Source of the DNA: Novosphingobium sp.
GTDB lineage: Bacteria; Pseudomonadota; Alphaproteobacteria; Sphingomonadales; Sphingomonadaceae
NCBI GenBank assembly: GCA_021299075.1
Contig: JAJTFU010000045.1
Coordinates: 1-15,752 of the forward strand
Length of the DNA: 15,752 nt
Direction of reading: 5' to 3'
The notes under the pieces are model-generated. The model did no database searches. It saw nothing but the letters and a program-made list of their open reading frames with translations, and was not told the DNA's origin. The translations under genes and the position numbers were made by a program. This document shows, in pieces, positions 7,328 to 13,772 of this stretch (its first letter is position 1; every line of letters begins with the position of its first letter).

Positions 7328-8686
7328 CTAGACCTGCTGGCCGCTGTTGTCCACCGGCAGCGCATCGAAGGCGACCGTCACGCGAGGTGCGCTGCTCTCA
7401 AACGGTGTGGTGCAGTGCCAGAGGTAGGACGGGAAGAGCACCAGGTGCCCTTCCTGCGGCTGCACCACCCGGCGCGGCGGCAGGTCCAGCCCCAGCGCAG
7501 CATCGGGTACGCCAAAGGCCAGAGCGCCCTGCCCCTCACCAGCAGCCACTTCCGGCGGAAGGCTGACGTAATAGGCACTGCTGAGCCAGCCGGCGGGATG
7601 GATGTGGCTGATGTGGAAGCCGGACGATGCCAGCCGCACCGACCACGAAGTGGGGAAACTGACAGCGCCGGCAATCCGCCCCAGGAAGGGATGCGTCGGA
7701 TCAGGTTGCAGCGCGGCGATGCGCTGCTCGATCGCCGCCTTGGTGGCTCGCGCCAGGCCGCCGATCACCGGATCGTCCGCCTCGAACAGGTTACCCCGCG
7801 TCTGCGTTCCGCCGCGCAGCGACTGGTCGGCCGGATGGGCCGCGAGCTGGTGCCGTGCTTCCAGCACGCCAAGCAGGCGCGGATCAAGCCCCAGGTCGAT
7901 CGGCATGACCAGGTTGTCGTAATCGCACAGCCAGTGTTCGCGCTCGTCATCGAGCAGCCGCCAGGCCACGCCCAGCAGCGCCCAGCTCGACTGGTCCTTG
8001 GGGAGCAGGCGCGCGGCCGTCATCGCCGCTTCGGCCGCACCGGCCGGATCGCCCTTGCGCAGCAGGATATGGGCGCGGATCGTGTGGCCCGGCGGATAGG
8101 TTGGCTCTGCTTCCAGCGCAGCATCGATCCGCGCCAACGCCTCATCATCGCGGCCCAGCGCAGTCAGCGCATTGGCAGCAAAGGCCGTGATCATCGTATC
8201 GATGCCAAAGCGTGCCTCTGCCTGGGCAGCCAGGTCCAGCAGCTGGTCCCAGGCCTGGTGTCCGCGGGCGACCGCCATCGCCTCGACCCACAGCGCGCCG
8301 GTCTGGGGTGAACGCAGCAGCGCGTCGCGCAGGCTGTTCAGCGCTTCGCCGCCGCGCCCCAGTTGCGGCAGCAGGCTGGCCATGGCGCTGTGCGGTTCGA
8401 CCAGCTCGGGCTTGACCCGCACCGCTTCGCGGTAGGCCGCCAGCGCTTCTTCAAACCGCCCAGCATCGGCAAGCAGGTGGCCGCGCATGGTTGCCGTTTC
8501 GGCCAGCTTAAGCCCCTCGTTCCAGGCTCGCTCGATCTGCGCCAGCGCCTCGTCCAGCCGCCCGCACTTGCGCAGCTCGACCGCTAGGTTGTGGCGCGCG
8601 ATCCGGTCGGCGGGATTGGCGGCAAGCTGCTGTTGCAGGGCCGCAACCTGCGCCGGCGATCCGGTCGGGCCGATCCCGAAAGTCAT
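7328..8686 (-). CDS. TPR protein with C-terminal putative 2OG-Fe(II) oxygenase domain
   Basis: The 452-residue product has two parts. Residues about 10-245 form tetratricopeptide-like helical repeats (A...LGR.DEAL/FEEAL..Y.EAV..KP patterns at about 25-60, 64-97, 98-130, 163-197 and 198-230). Residues about 275-442 match the putative 2OG-Fe(II) oxygenase family (Pfam PF13759 as I recall it): DQSLRGGTQTRGNLF, SWSVRLASSGFHISHIHPAGWLSSAYYVSLP, and EGHLVLFPSYLWHCTTPFES. H361/H363, distal H424 and R435 are the likely metal and 2-oxoglutarate residues. The first site reads HxH rather than the usual HxD/E. The ATG at 8686 overlaps the DPP IV-like stop (ATGA), and GGAG is seven bases upstream, so I prefer it to an earlier in-frame start at 8731. 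A protein or peptide hydroxylase is possible; the substrate is unknown. Confidence 0.85.
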   Translation of the reverse strand: MTFGIGPTGSPAQVAALQQQLAANPADRIARHNLAVELRKCGRLDEALAQIERAWNEGLKLAETATMRGHLLADAGRFEEALAAYREAVRVKPELVEPHSAMASLLPQLGRGGEALNSLRDALLRSPQTGALWVEAMAVARGHQAWDQLLDLAAQAEARFGIDTMITAFAANALTALGRDDEALARIDAALEAEPTYPPGHTIRAHILLRKGDPAGAAEAAMTAARLLPKDQSSWALLGVAWRLLDDEREHWLCDYDNLVMPIDLGLDPRLLGVLEARHQLAAHPADQSLRGGTQTRGNLFEADDPVIGGLARATKAAIEQRIAALQPDPTHPFLGRIAGAVSFPTSWSVRLASSGFHISHIHPAGWLSSAYYVSLPPEVAAGEGQGALAFGVPDAALGLDLPPRRVVQPQEGHLVLFPSYLWHCTTPFESSAPRVTVAFDALPVDNSGQQV

Positions 8687-10944
8687 GGTTTCACTCCGTG
8701 GCGTTCGAGAAAGGCAAAGATCGATTCCCACAGGTGGACACCCACCTTTGGGCCGCCGACGCGGTGGGTATAGCCGGGATAGAGCATCATCTCGAACGGC
8801 ACCGCCTGGCCCTGCAGCCTGGCGATCAGGGCCGAGGAATGCTCGAACACCACGTTATCATCCGCCATGCCGTGGATCAGCAGCAACGGATCCTCGATCT
8901 TCGCCGCATCGGCCATGGCATTGGCCTTGGTATAGGCCGCCGCATCGGGGCCCTTCATGTCCGGTCCGGGATCGCCCATGTAGCGTTCGGTGTAATGGGT
9001 ATCGTAGAGTTCCCACTTGGTCACCGGCGCCCCGGCGATCCCGGCAGCATAGACCCCGGGATTGGCCTGGAGCATTTTCAGCGTCATGTAACCGCCATAG
9101 GACCAGCCATAGGTCGCGATCTTGGCGCCATCGACGAAGGGCAGCGACTTCAGGTACTGCGCCCCGACCAGCTGATCCTCAACCTCAACGCCGCCCATTG
9201 CGCGGTAGATCTGCTTGGCGAAATCGACCCCGCGATTGTCCGAGCCGCGATTGTCGAGCTCAAACCAGATATAGCCCTTGTCAACAATCGCCTGGGCCAG
9301 CGGACTGCCCCAATCGCGCAGCACCTGCTGGTTGCTGGGCCCGCCATAGTGCGAGAAGAACACCGGATAGCGCTTACCCGGCTCGAGCGGCGGGGTGATC
9401 ATGTTCCAGTGCAGCACCGTGCCGTCAGCCGCCTTGATCGTCCCGAACTCGGCCGGACGATGGCTGGCGAGGTAGGGCGCGTAGGGATGCTTGGCATCCA
9501 GCTTGTTTTCCTCAACCCATGCAATCCGCTTGCCGCTCTGATCGGCCAGGTAGACCTGCGGCGGCTGGTTCAGTGCCGAACGCGAGATCAGCAACGACTT
9601 GCCCGATTTGTCCATGCTGGCGCTGTTGTGGAAGCCGGTATCGGTCAGACGCGTGACCTTGCCGGGACTGTCCAGATCCAGCGCATAGACCTGGTGCGCC
9701 AGCGGCCCGTCCTTGGTGCCGATGAAGAACACCTTGCCGCTGGCCTGATCGACTCCGGCGAGTGCTGTGACGACCCAGTCACCCTTGGTCAGCTGCCGCC
9801 ACTTGCCCTGCTTGAAGTGCCACAAATGCCCAAAGCCATCGCGCTGCGACCACCAGACCAGGCTGCCGTCCTTGAGGAAGCGATAGCTGTTTGAGAGGTC
9901 GATCCAGTGACCCGCAGCGGCCGTTTCGGTGAACAGCACGCGGCTCTTGCCGGTAGCGGGATCGACAGCCAGCATATCCAGCCGGGTCTGCCCGCGATCC
10001 TGCCGCTGGGCGTAGAGCGTCTTGCCATCCGGCGCCCAGTCAACCCGGGCCAGGTAGATGTCCTTGTCCGGCCCGAGGTCGACCTCGACTCGCTCGCTGC
10101 CATCGGGCTTCTGGACGTAAAGCGAGACCAGTGCATTGGGCGTGCCCGCCAGCGGATAGCGCTGGGCATAGGTCTTGGTCCCCTCTGCCCCGATCGCGGC
10201 GCGGGTGACCACGGCAACCGGTGCCTCGTCAAACCGCTGCACGGCAATCCGGCTGTCATCAGGCGCCCACCAGTAACCGGTGTAACGGGCCATTTCTTCC
10301 TGCGCGACGAATTCGGCTTCGCCCCAGGAAACCGTCTCAGAGGCCTCCTCCGGCGTCACCGCCTGGGCCGCTTCGCCCACCCTGCCGGTCCACAGCCGCC
10401 GCCCGCGCACGAACGAAACGTAGGCCCCTTTCGGGCTGAGTGCCGGGTTAAGCTCGTCCTCGGCGGTGTCGGACAGGCGCTGGACCGAACCGTCGAGCTG
10501 GGCGAGGTAAAGATCGCCATCCAGCGGGACCAGGATCGCCTTGCTGTCGGCCGCCCATTCATAGGTGACGATGCCCTTCAGATCGCCGATCCGCAGCCGC
10601 TCGCGCTGCATCTTCTCGGCCTCGGACAGTTCCTTGCCCGAACCCAGCTTCAGCGAATCGACTAGCATGGTCCACTGCCCGGTGGTGCGGTCAAAGCCCC
10701 ACAGGTCATAACGCTCGCGGTCGTCCGCCCGGTTCCGCAGCAGGGTCAGGTAGCGGCCATCGGGTGAGAGCTTCACCCCGCGCGGCACCGATCCGCTCAG
10801 GCTGGGACTGGCGAAGACGCGTTCGATGGTCAGCGGCTGGGCGGCAGGCACGGGGTTCTCCGTGGTAGTCTGGGCAAGAAGCGGGGCGGCAGGAGCAAGC
10901 GCGGCCAGGGCGCAGGCGGCAAGCAATCGGGACATCGGCGACAC
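8683..10944 (-). CDS. S9 family serine peptidase, dipeptidyl peptidase IV-like, exported
   Basis: A 753-residue S9 peptidase. An N-terminal signal peptide (MSRLLAACALAALAPAAPLLA) predicts export. Residues about 40-490 form the beta-propeller (DPP IV N-terminal domain). It contains the AQEEMAR motif with E216/E217, which corresponds to the double-glutamate that anchors the substrate N-terminus in DPP IV. The catalytic domain (about 500-753) has S615 in GWSYGGY, D695 in HGMADDNV and H727 in YPGYTHRV, with Y533 (SHYGGPS) at the oxyanion position. These residues support removal of Xaa-Pro/Ala dipeptides from peptide N-termini. The start is ambiguous: GTG at 10944 has a weak GAG six bases upstream, while ATG at 10935 gives the tidier signal peptide. 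The stop overlaps the next gene's ATG (ATGA). Confidence 0.94.
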   Translation of the reverse strand: MSPMSRLLAACALAALAPAAPLLAQTTTENPVPAAQPLTIERVFASPSLSGSVPRGVKLSPDGRYLTLLRNRADDRERYDLWGFDRTTGQWTMLVDSLKLGSGKELSEAEKMQRERLRIGDLKGIVTYEWAADSKAILVPLDGDLYLAQLDGSVQRLSDTAEDELNPALSPKGAYVSFVRGRRLWTGRVGEAAQAVTPEEASETVSWGEAEFVAQEEMARYTGYWWAPDDSRIAVQRFDEAPVAVVTRAAIGAEGTKTYAQRYPLAGTPNALVSLYVQKPDGSERVEVDLGPDKDIYLARVDWAPDGKTLYAQRQDRGQTRLDMLAVDPATGKSRVLFTETAAAGHWIDLSNSYRFLKDGSLVWWSQRDGFGHLWHFKQGKWRQLTKGDWVVTALAGVDQASGKVFFIGTKDGPLAHQVYALDLDSPGKVTRLTDTGFHNSASMDKSGKSLLISRSALNQPPQVYLADQSGKRIAWVEENKLDAKHPYAPYLASHRPAEFGTIKAADGTVLHWNMITPPLEPGKRYPVFFSHYGGPSNQQVLRDWGSPLAQAIVDKGYIWFELDNRGSDNRGVDFAKQIYRAMGGVEVEDQLVGAQYLKSLPFVDGAKIATYGWSYGGYMTLKMLQANPGVYAAGIAGAPVTKWELYDTHYTERYMGDPGPDMKGPDAAAYTKANAMADAAKIEDPLLLIHGMADDNVVFEHSSALIARLQGQAVPFEMMLYPGYTHRVGGPKVGVHLWESIFAFLERHGVKP

Positions 10945-10961
10945 GGTAAACTCACGCAGCG

Positions 10962-10993
10962 AAAAGGGCGCCCCGGCAATCCGGGACGCCCCT
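10962..10993 (-). terminator. Intrinsic terminator after the DUF418 gene
   Basis: Read on the minus strand, a 13-bp stem (with two G-U pairs) closes an ATTG loop and is followed by TTTTC. It lies 36 bases after the DUF418 stop codon. In the plus direction the same hairpin has no U-run, which fixes its orientation. It also lies only 17 bases before the GTG start of the DPP IV-like gene, so it may double as a leader attenuator for that gene (inference). Confidence 0.8.
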
Positions 10994-11029
10994 CTCTAAC
11001 CAGCTTTGCGGACAGCGCCAGTGGCTGGA

Positions 11030-12274
11030 TCAATCCGCCGCCGGCAGTCGCCGGAACGGCTGCTTCCTGCAATAGGCCAGGCTGCGCCAGAGCCATTCCA
11101 GCGGACCACTGGAAAACCAGCGCATCCCGACCGGCGAGTAGAGGATATGCACGCCGATCACTTGCTGCATCAGGTAGAGCGTAAAGGCCATTTGCCCCGC
11201 AGCCAGGAACGGCCACATGATCTTTCGGCCGATGACGGCGCGCATCAGCAGGTTGATCAGCGCGACATGGCCGATCGAAACCGCGATCCGCGCCAGCTCG
11301 CTCGTCATCCAGATCGTTTTCGGGATCGGCATGAAGGTCATCCGCTCCAGCCCACCGACATAACGCGCGGTGAGGCCGAAGCCATAGGCCACGATCAGCG
11401 CGATCCAGTAGTCACGGGTGGAACGCTGCCCCTGGATGAAGCCCAGTTTCCAGGCGGCGATCCCCAGCAACATCACGCTGAACGCTTCAACCACGCCGCC
11501 CAGCAGCGATCCCTTGCCAACGATCATGATATAGGTCGAGATCAGGAAGCCGGCATAGTCCGTAAACGAGCCGGACCGGGCCTTGACCTCATCCTTGGTC
11601 AGCTTCTCGACGACCGGCTCCTTGCCGTTGATCCGGTCGATTTTCTCCTGCCATTCCTTGACGGCTTCGCTTTCCGCTTTGGTCAGCTTCTCGCCCTTGG
11701 CCTGCTTTTCGGCGGCCACGGCCTGGGTCTGCTGCATCTCGGTGCGGCTGACATATTCGAACGCCCCACCGACCACCTGGACCGAGGCAAGCAGCAGCCC
11801 AAGCGGGATCAGCCAGCGCACGCTGAGCTTGCGGAACGGAAACAGCGCCAGCGCGCAAAGCGCATAGACGTGCAGGATATCGCCCGGCCAGAGCAGGACG
11901 AAGATGTTGATCAGGCCAAAAGCCAGCAGCCACAGGTTGCGGCGGATATAGAGATCGGCCACGGCCACCGGGCCATCGGGTTCCATCGCCTTGGCCGCGG
12001 TGACCATCAGCCCAGCCCCGAACAGCAGTTCCAGCATCCCGCGCTGGGTGCCCTCCAGGAATGTCGTCATGAACAGCCAGACCTGCTGGTCCAGCGGAGT
12101 CCAGCCCATCGCCCGGATATCGCCCATGAAGGCGGAGATCGGCCCGGCCATCGCCGGCACATTCAGGTAAAAAATGCCGAGAATGGCAAATCCGCGCAGT
12201 GCATCGAGCACGGCGATGCGATCTCTGCCGCGCACAGGCGCCAATGCCGGCGCGGGGCCCAATTGGCCTGTCAT
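11030..12274 (-). CDS. DUF418 family multi-spanning membrane protein
   Basis: An inner-membrane protein of 414 residues. The family mark is clear: the opening RIAVLDALRGFAILGIFYLN (residues 19-38) and the C-terminal block AAGQMAFTLYLMQQVIG...GPLEWLWRSLAYCRKQPFRR typical of DUF418. Hydrophobic stretches at about 22-42, 66-95, 112-130, 133-150, 154-175, 242-275, 289-303, 327-347 and 354-376 suggest eight or more membrane spans. Between the N- and C-terminal halves is a strongly charged Lys/Glu-rich helix-forming insert (about 176-236). An ATG at 12289 is in frame, but it overlaps a strong GGGGAG site that sits seven bases before the ATG at 12274, so I chose 12274. The function of DUF418 is not established; transport is often guessed. 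Flanking promoter and terminator suggest it is transcribed alone. Confidence 0.9.
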   Translation of the reverse strand: MTGQLGPAPALAPVRGRDRIAVLDALRGFAILGIFYLNVPAMAGPISAFMGDIRAMGWTPLDQQVWLFMTTFLEGTQRGMLELLFGAGLMVTAAKAMEPDGPVAVADLYIRRNLWLLAFGLINIFVLLWPGDILHVYALCALALFPFRKLSVRWLIPLGLLLASVQVVGGAFEYVSRTEMQQTQAVAAEKQAKGEKLTKAESEAVKEWQEKIDRINGKEPVVEKLTKDEVKARSGSFTDYAGFLISTYIMIVGKGSLLGGVVEAFSVMLLGIAAWKLGFIQGQRSTRDYWIALIVAYGFGLTARYVGGLERMTFMPIPKTIWMTSELARIAVSIGHVALINLLMRAVIGRKIMWPFLAAGQMAFTLYLMQQVIGVHILYSPVGMRWFSSGPLEWLWRSLAYCRKQPFRRLPAAD

Positions 12275-12305
12275 ACTTGTTCTCCCCATCCCAAAGGATG
12301 GAGTG

Positions 12306-12333
12306 AAGCTAGCATGGTGTATGGTATATGCAA
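12306..12333 (-). promoter_or_regulatory. Candidate promoter of the DUF418 gene
   Basis: On the minus strand, TTGCAT (12328-12333) is followed after 16 bases by TAGCTT (12306-12311), which carries an upstream TG in the extended -10 position (TGCTAGCTT). A transcript starting near 12299 would have a leader of about 25 bases ending at the GGGGAG ribosome-binding site. The spacing is plausible but the hexamers are imperfect. Confidence 0.45.
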
Positions 12334-12338
12334 TACAC
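12317..12338. promoter_or_regulatory. Imperfect 22-bp palindrome, possible operator
   Basis: The arms GTGTAT and ATACAC are perfectly inverted and flank an AT-rich centre (GGTATATGCA) that is itself partly symmetrical. The site covers the -35 and most of the spacer of the candidate DUF418 promoter, the expected place for a repressor. It is conspicuously AT-rich in a GC-rich region. A dimeric regulator such as a GntR-type protein could bind it, but no regulator gene is nearby and this is inference. Confidence 0.4.
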
Positions 12339-12356
12339 TTCGGCCGGCCGGAATCA

Positions 12357-12388
12357 GAAAGGGCCCCAACCGCAGTTGGAGCCCTTTC
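12357..12388 (-). terminator. Terminator after rplS
   Basis: On the minus strand, a 14-bp stem (GAAAGGGCTCCAAC with GTTGGGGCCCTTTC, one U-G pair) closes a TGCG loop, 23 bases after the rplS stop. On the plus strand the same position is a C-A mismatch, so pairing favours the minus strand. The U-rich tract is short and partly inside the stem (CCCTTTCTGATTCC), so termination may be incomplete. It ends the trmD-rplS unit just before the DUF418 promoter region. Confidence 0.75.
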
Positions 12389-12411
12389 GAATTTTGGCGC
12401 TGCAGCGACGC

Positions 12412-12780
12412 TTAGGCGTCGTTGCGGACGTCGCGGCGCTCGGCGATGCGAGCGCGCTTGCCGGTGCGGCCACGCAGGTAATAGAGCTTGGCCCGACGCA
12501 CCACGCCCTTGCGGACGACGGTGATGCTGTCGATGGTCGGCGAGTAGAGCGGGAACACGCGTTCCACGCCTTCACCGAAGCTCATCTTGCGGACGGTGAA
12601 GTTGCTGCCGATGCCCTTGTTGGCGCGCGCGATGCAGACGCCTTCAAAGGCCTGCACGCGGCTGCGATCGCCTTCGATCACCTTCACGCCGACGCGGACG
12701 GTGTCACCGGGGCGAAACTCCGGAATATCCTTGGCGGCCTTGGCAATTTCCTCGGCCTCGATCTGCTGGATCAGATTCAT
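12412..12780 (-). CDS. rplS: 50S ribosomal protein L19
   Basis: L19 sits at the 30S-50S interface of the large subunit. The 122-residue product shows the whole family pattern: MNLIQQIEAEEI start, FRPGDTVRVGVKVIEGDRSRVQAFEGVCIAR, the FTVRKMSFGEGVERVFPLYSP segment, and VVRKGVVRRAKLYYLRGRTGKRARI near the end. It begins five bases after the trmD stop, and the GAGG ribosome-binding site overlaps that stop (TGAGGATCATG), so the two are cotranscribed and probably coupled. This is the usual end of the rpsP-rimM-trmD-rplS cluster. Confidence 0.97.
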   Translation of the reverse strand: MNLIQQIEAEEIAKAAKDIPEFRPGDTVRVGVKVIEGDRSRVQAFEGVCIARANKGIGSNFTVRKMSFGEGVERVFPLYSPTIDSITVVRKGVVRRAKLYYLRGRTGKRARIAERRDVRNDA

Positions 12781-12785
12781 GATCC

Positions 12786-13523
12786 TCAGTCCTTCTTTTC
12801 ACGCCGCGCGCCAGAGGCAGACAGGACCCGAGCGCCCTCATGACGCTCCCAAAGATCCGGCCTGCGTGACCGTGTATCGATCTCGGCCTGTTGCTTTCGC
12901 CAGGCCGCGATCTTCGCATGATCCCCCGATCGCAGCACTTCAGGGATCGTGCGCCCTTCCCACTCAGCGGGACGGGTATAGTGGGGATATTCCAACAAGC
13001 CGTTCTCAAACGACTCTTCGGACCCACTGGAAGGCGCGCCCATTACGCCGGGAAGCAAGCGAATGCAAGCGTCGAGCAGCATCAGTGCCGCCGGCTCTCC
13101 GCCCGACAGGACGATATCGCCGATCGAGACTTCCTCAACCTGCCGCCCGGCGAAGATCCGCTCGTCAAATCCCTCGAACCGGCCGCACAGCACGGTAACG
13201 CCGGGACCCGCCGCCAGCTCGCGCACACGGGCCTGGGTGAGCGGCTTGCCGCGTGGGGTCATTGCCAGCACCGGGCAGTCTGGCTGGGCCGCGCGGGCAT
13301 GGTCGATTGCGGCAGCCAGGACGTCAGCCCGCAGCACCATCCCCGCCCCGCCGCCGGCCGGCGTGTCGTCAACGGTCCGGTGCTTGTCGATCGCAAAGTC
13401 GCGGATCTGCACGGTATCGAGTGACCACTTCCCCTCCTCCCGCGCGCGCCCGGCGAGGCTTACGCCAAGCGGACCGGGAAACATCTCCGGGTAGAGGGTC
13501 AGGACAGTGGCGGCAAAGGTCAT
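12786..13523 (-). CDS. trmD: tRNA (guanine-N1)-methyltransferase
   Basis: TrmD transfers a methyl group from S-adenosylmethionine to N1 of G37, next to the anticodon, preventing +1 frameshifting. It is a SPOUT-class knotted enzyme acting as a dimer in the cytoplasm. The 245-residue product has the motifs VDDTPAGGGAGMVL (51-64), LAMTPRGKPLTQ, VLCGRFEGFDERI (111-123), the knot segment EVSIGDIVLSGGEPA (131-145), and SFENGLLEYPHYTRPAEW (171-188). The frame is open upstream to 13694, but MTFAATVLTLYPEMFP is the family start and has AAGGA six bases before it. The extra upstream residues belong to a disrupted small gene (see 13520-13694). In this genome trmD is separated from rimM by about 1.4 kb. 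Confidence 0.96.
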   Translation of the reverse strand: MTFAATVLTLYPEMFPGPLGVSLAGRAREEGKWSLDTVQIRDFAIDKHRTVDDTPAGGGAGMVLRADVLAAAIDHARAAQPDCPVLAMTPRGKPLTQARVRELAAGPGVTVLCGRFEGFDERIFAGRQVEEVSIGDIVLSGGEPAALMLLDACIRLLPGVMGAPSSGSEESFENGLLEYPHYTRPAEWEGRTIPEVLRSGDHAKIAAWRKQQAEIDTRSRRPDLWERHEGARVLSASGARREKKD

Positions 13524-13694
13524 ATCGCGTCCTTGGCAGCAGCCCATTCGAAAAGCCAGACGGTGACTATGGTCGCGGGCAAGGCCAAGACCAGCGCGGG
13601 AATGGCGCGCCAACATGAAGACAATCGCCCAGACTACAGCGGCCGGGATGGCGAAGGCGGCGAGGAGCAGGGCTGATTTGATGAAATCCATCAC
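13520..13694 (-). pseudogene. Frameshifted small two-helix membrane protein gene
   Basis: Starting at GTG 13694 (or ATG 13691) with a GGGAG upstream, the frame reads MMDFIKSALLLAAFAIPAAV and VWAIVFMLAR, a clean membrane helix. After that the same frame turns into polar, unlike sequence that runs into trmD without a stop. In the next frame, from about 13603, the DNA encodes AIPALVLALPATIVTVWLFE followed by WAAAKDAI and a stop that overlaps the trmD ATG (ATGA). By hand count, G/C-ending codons are 23 of 29 before the switch in frame one. After it they are 19 of 25 in frame two against 12 of 25 in frame one. Restoring two bases in the GC tract at 13604-13611 would give a 58-residue two-helix protein. 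I do not recognise the family. It could be a true pseudogene, a sequence error, or a shifted gene. Confidence 0.6.
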
Positions 13695-13772
13695 AACAAG
13701 ATCTCCCAGTCATCGAAGGTCTTGGCAATTGGACTCTTGCCTGCGCGGCCCCTGCAAGGAACATTGCACACC

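Noticed and set aside
8698..9894. 398-codon plus-strand open frame within the DPP IV-like gene
   Set aside because: It is the complement of a gene with an intact catalytic triad, and its product looks like a shadow translation.
11006..12415. 469-codon plus-strand open frame antisense to the DUF418 gene
   Set aside because: Its product is rich in His, Gln, Arg and Asp with no domain, and it mirrors the codon structure of the real minus-strand gene; long antisense frames are common in GC-rich DNA.
13524..13694. Genuine N-terminal membrane extension of TrmD
   Set aside because: TrmD has its own ribosome-binding site and family start at 13523, and codon use and hydrophobicity after 13605 follow another frame; a broken separate gene explains the data better.
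13691..13772. Minus-strand frame ending SPIAKTFDDWEILL with its stop overlapping the ATG at 13691, as a remnant of a lost upstream gene
   Set aside because: The C-terminus looks protein-like and overlaps in TGATG style, but it is only about 26 codons long before it runs antisense into the amidase gene, and no homology is recognisable.
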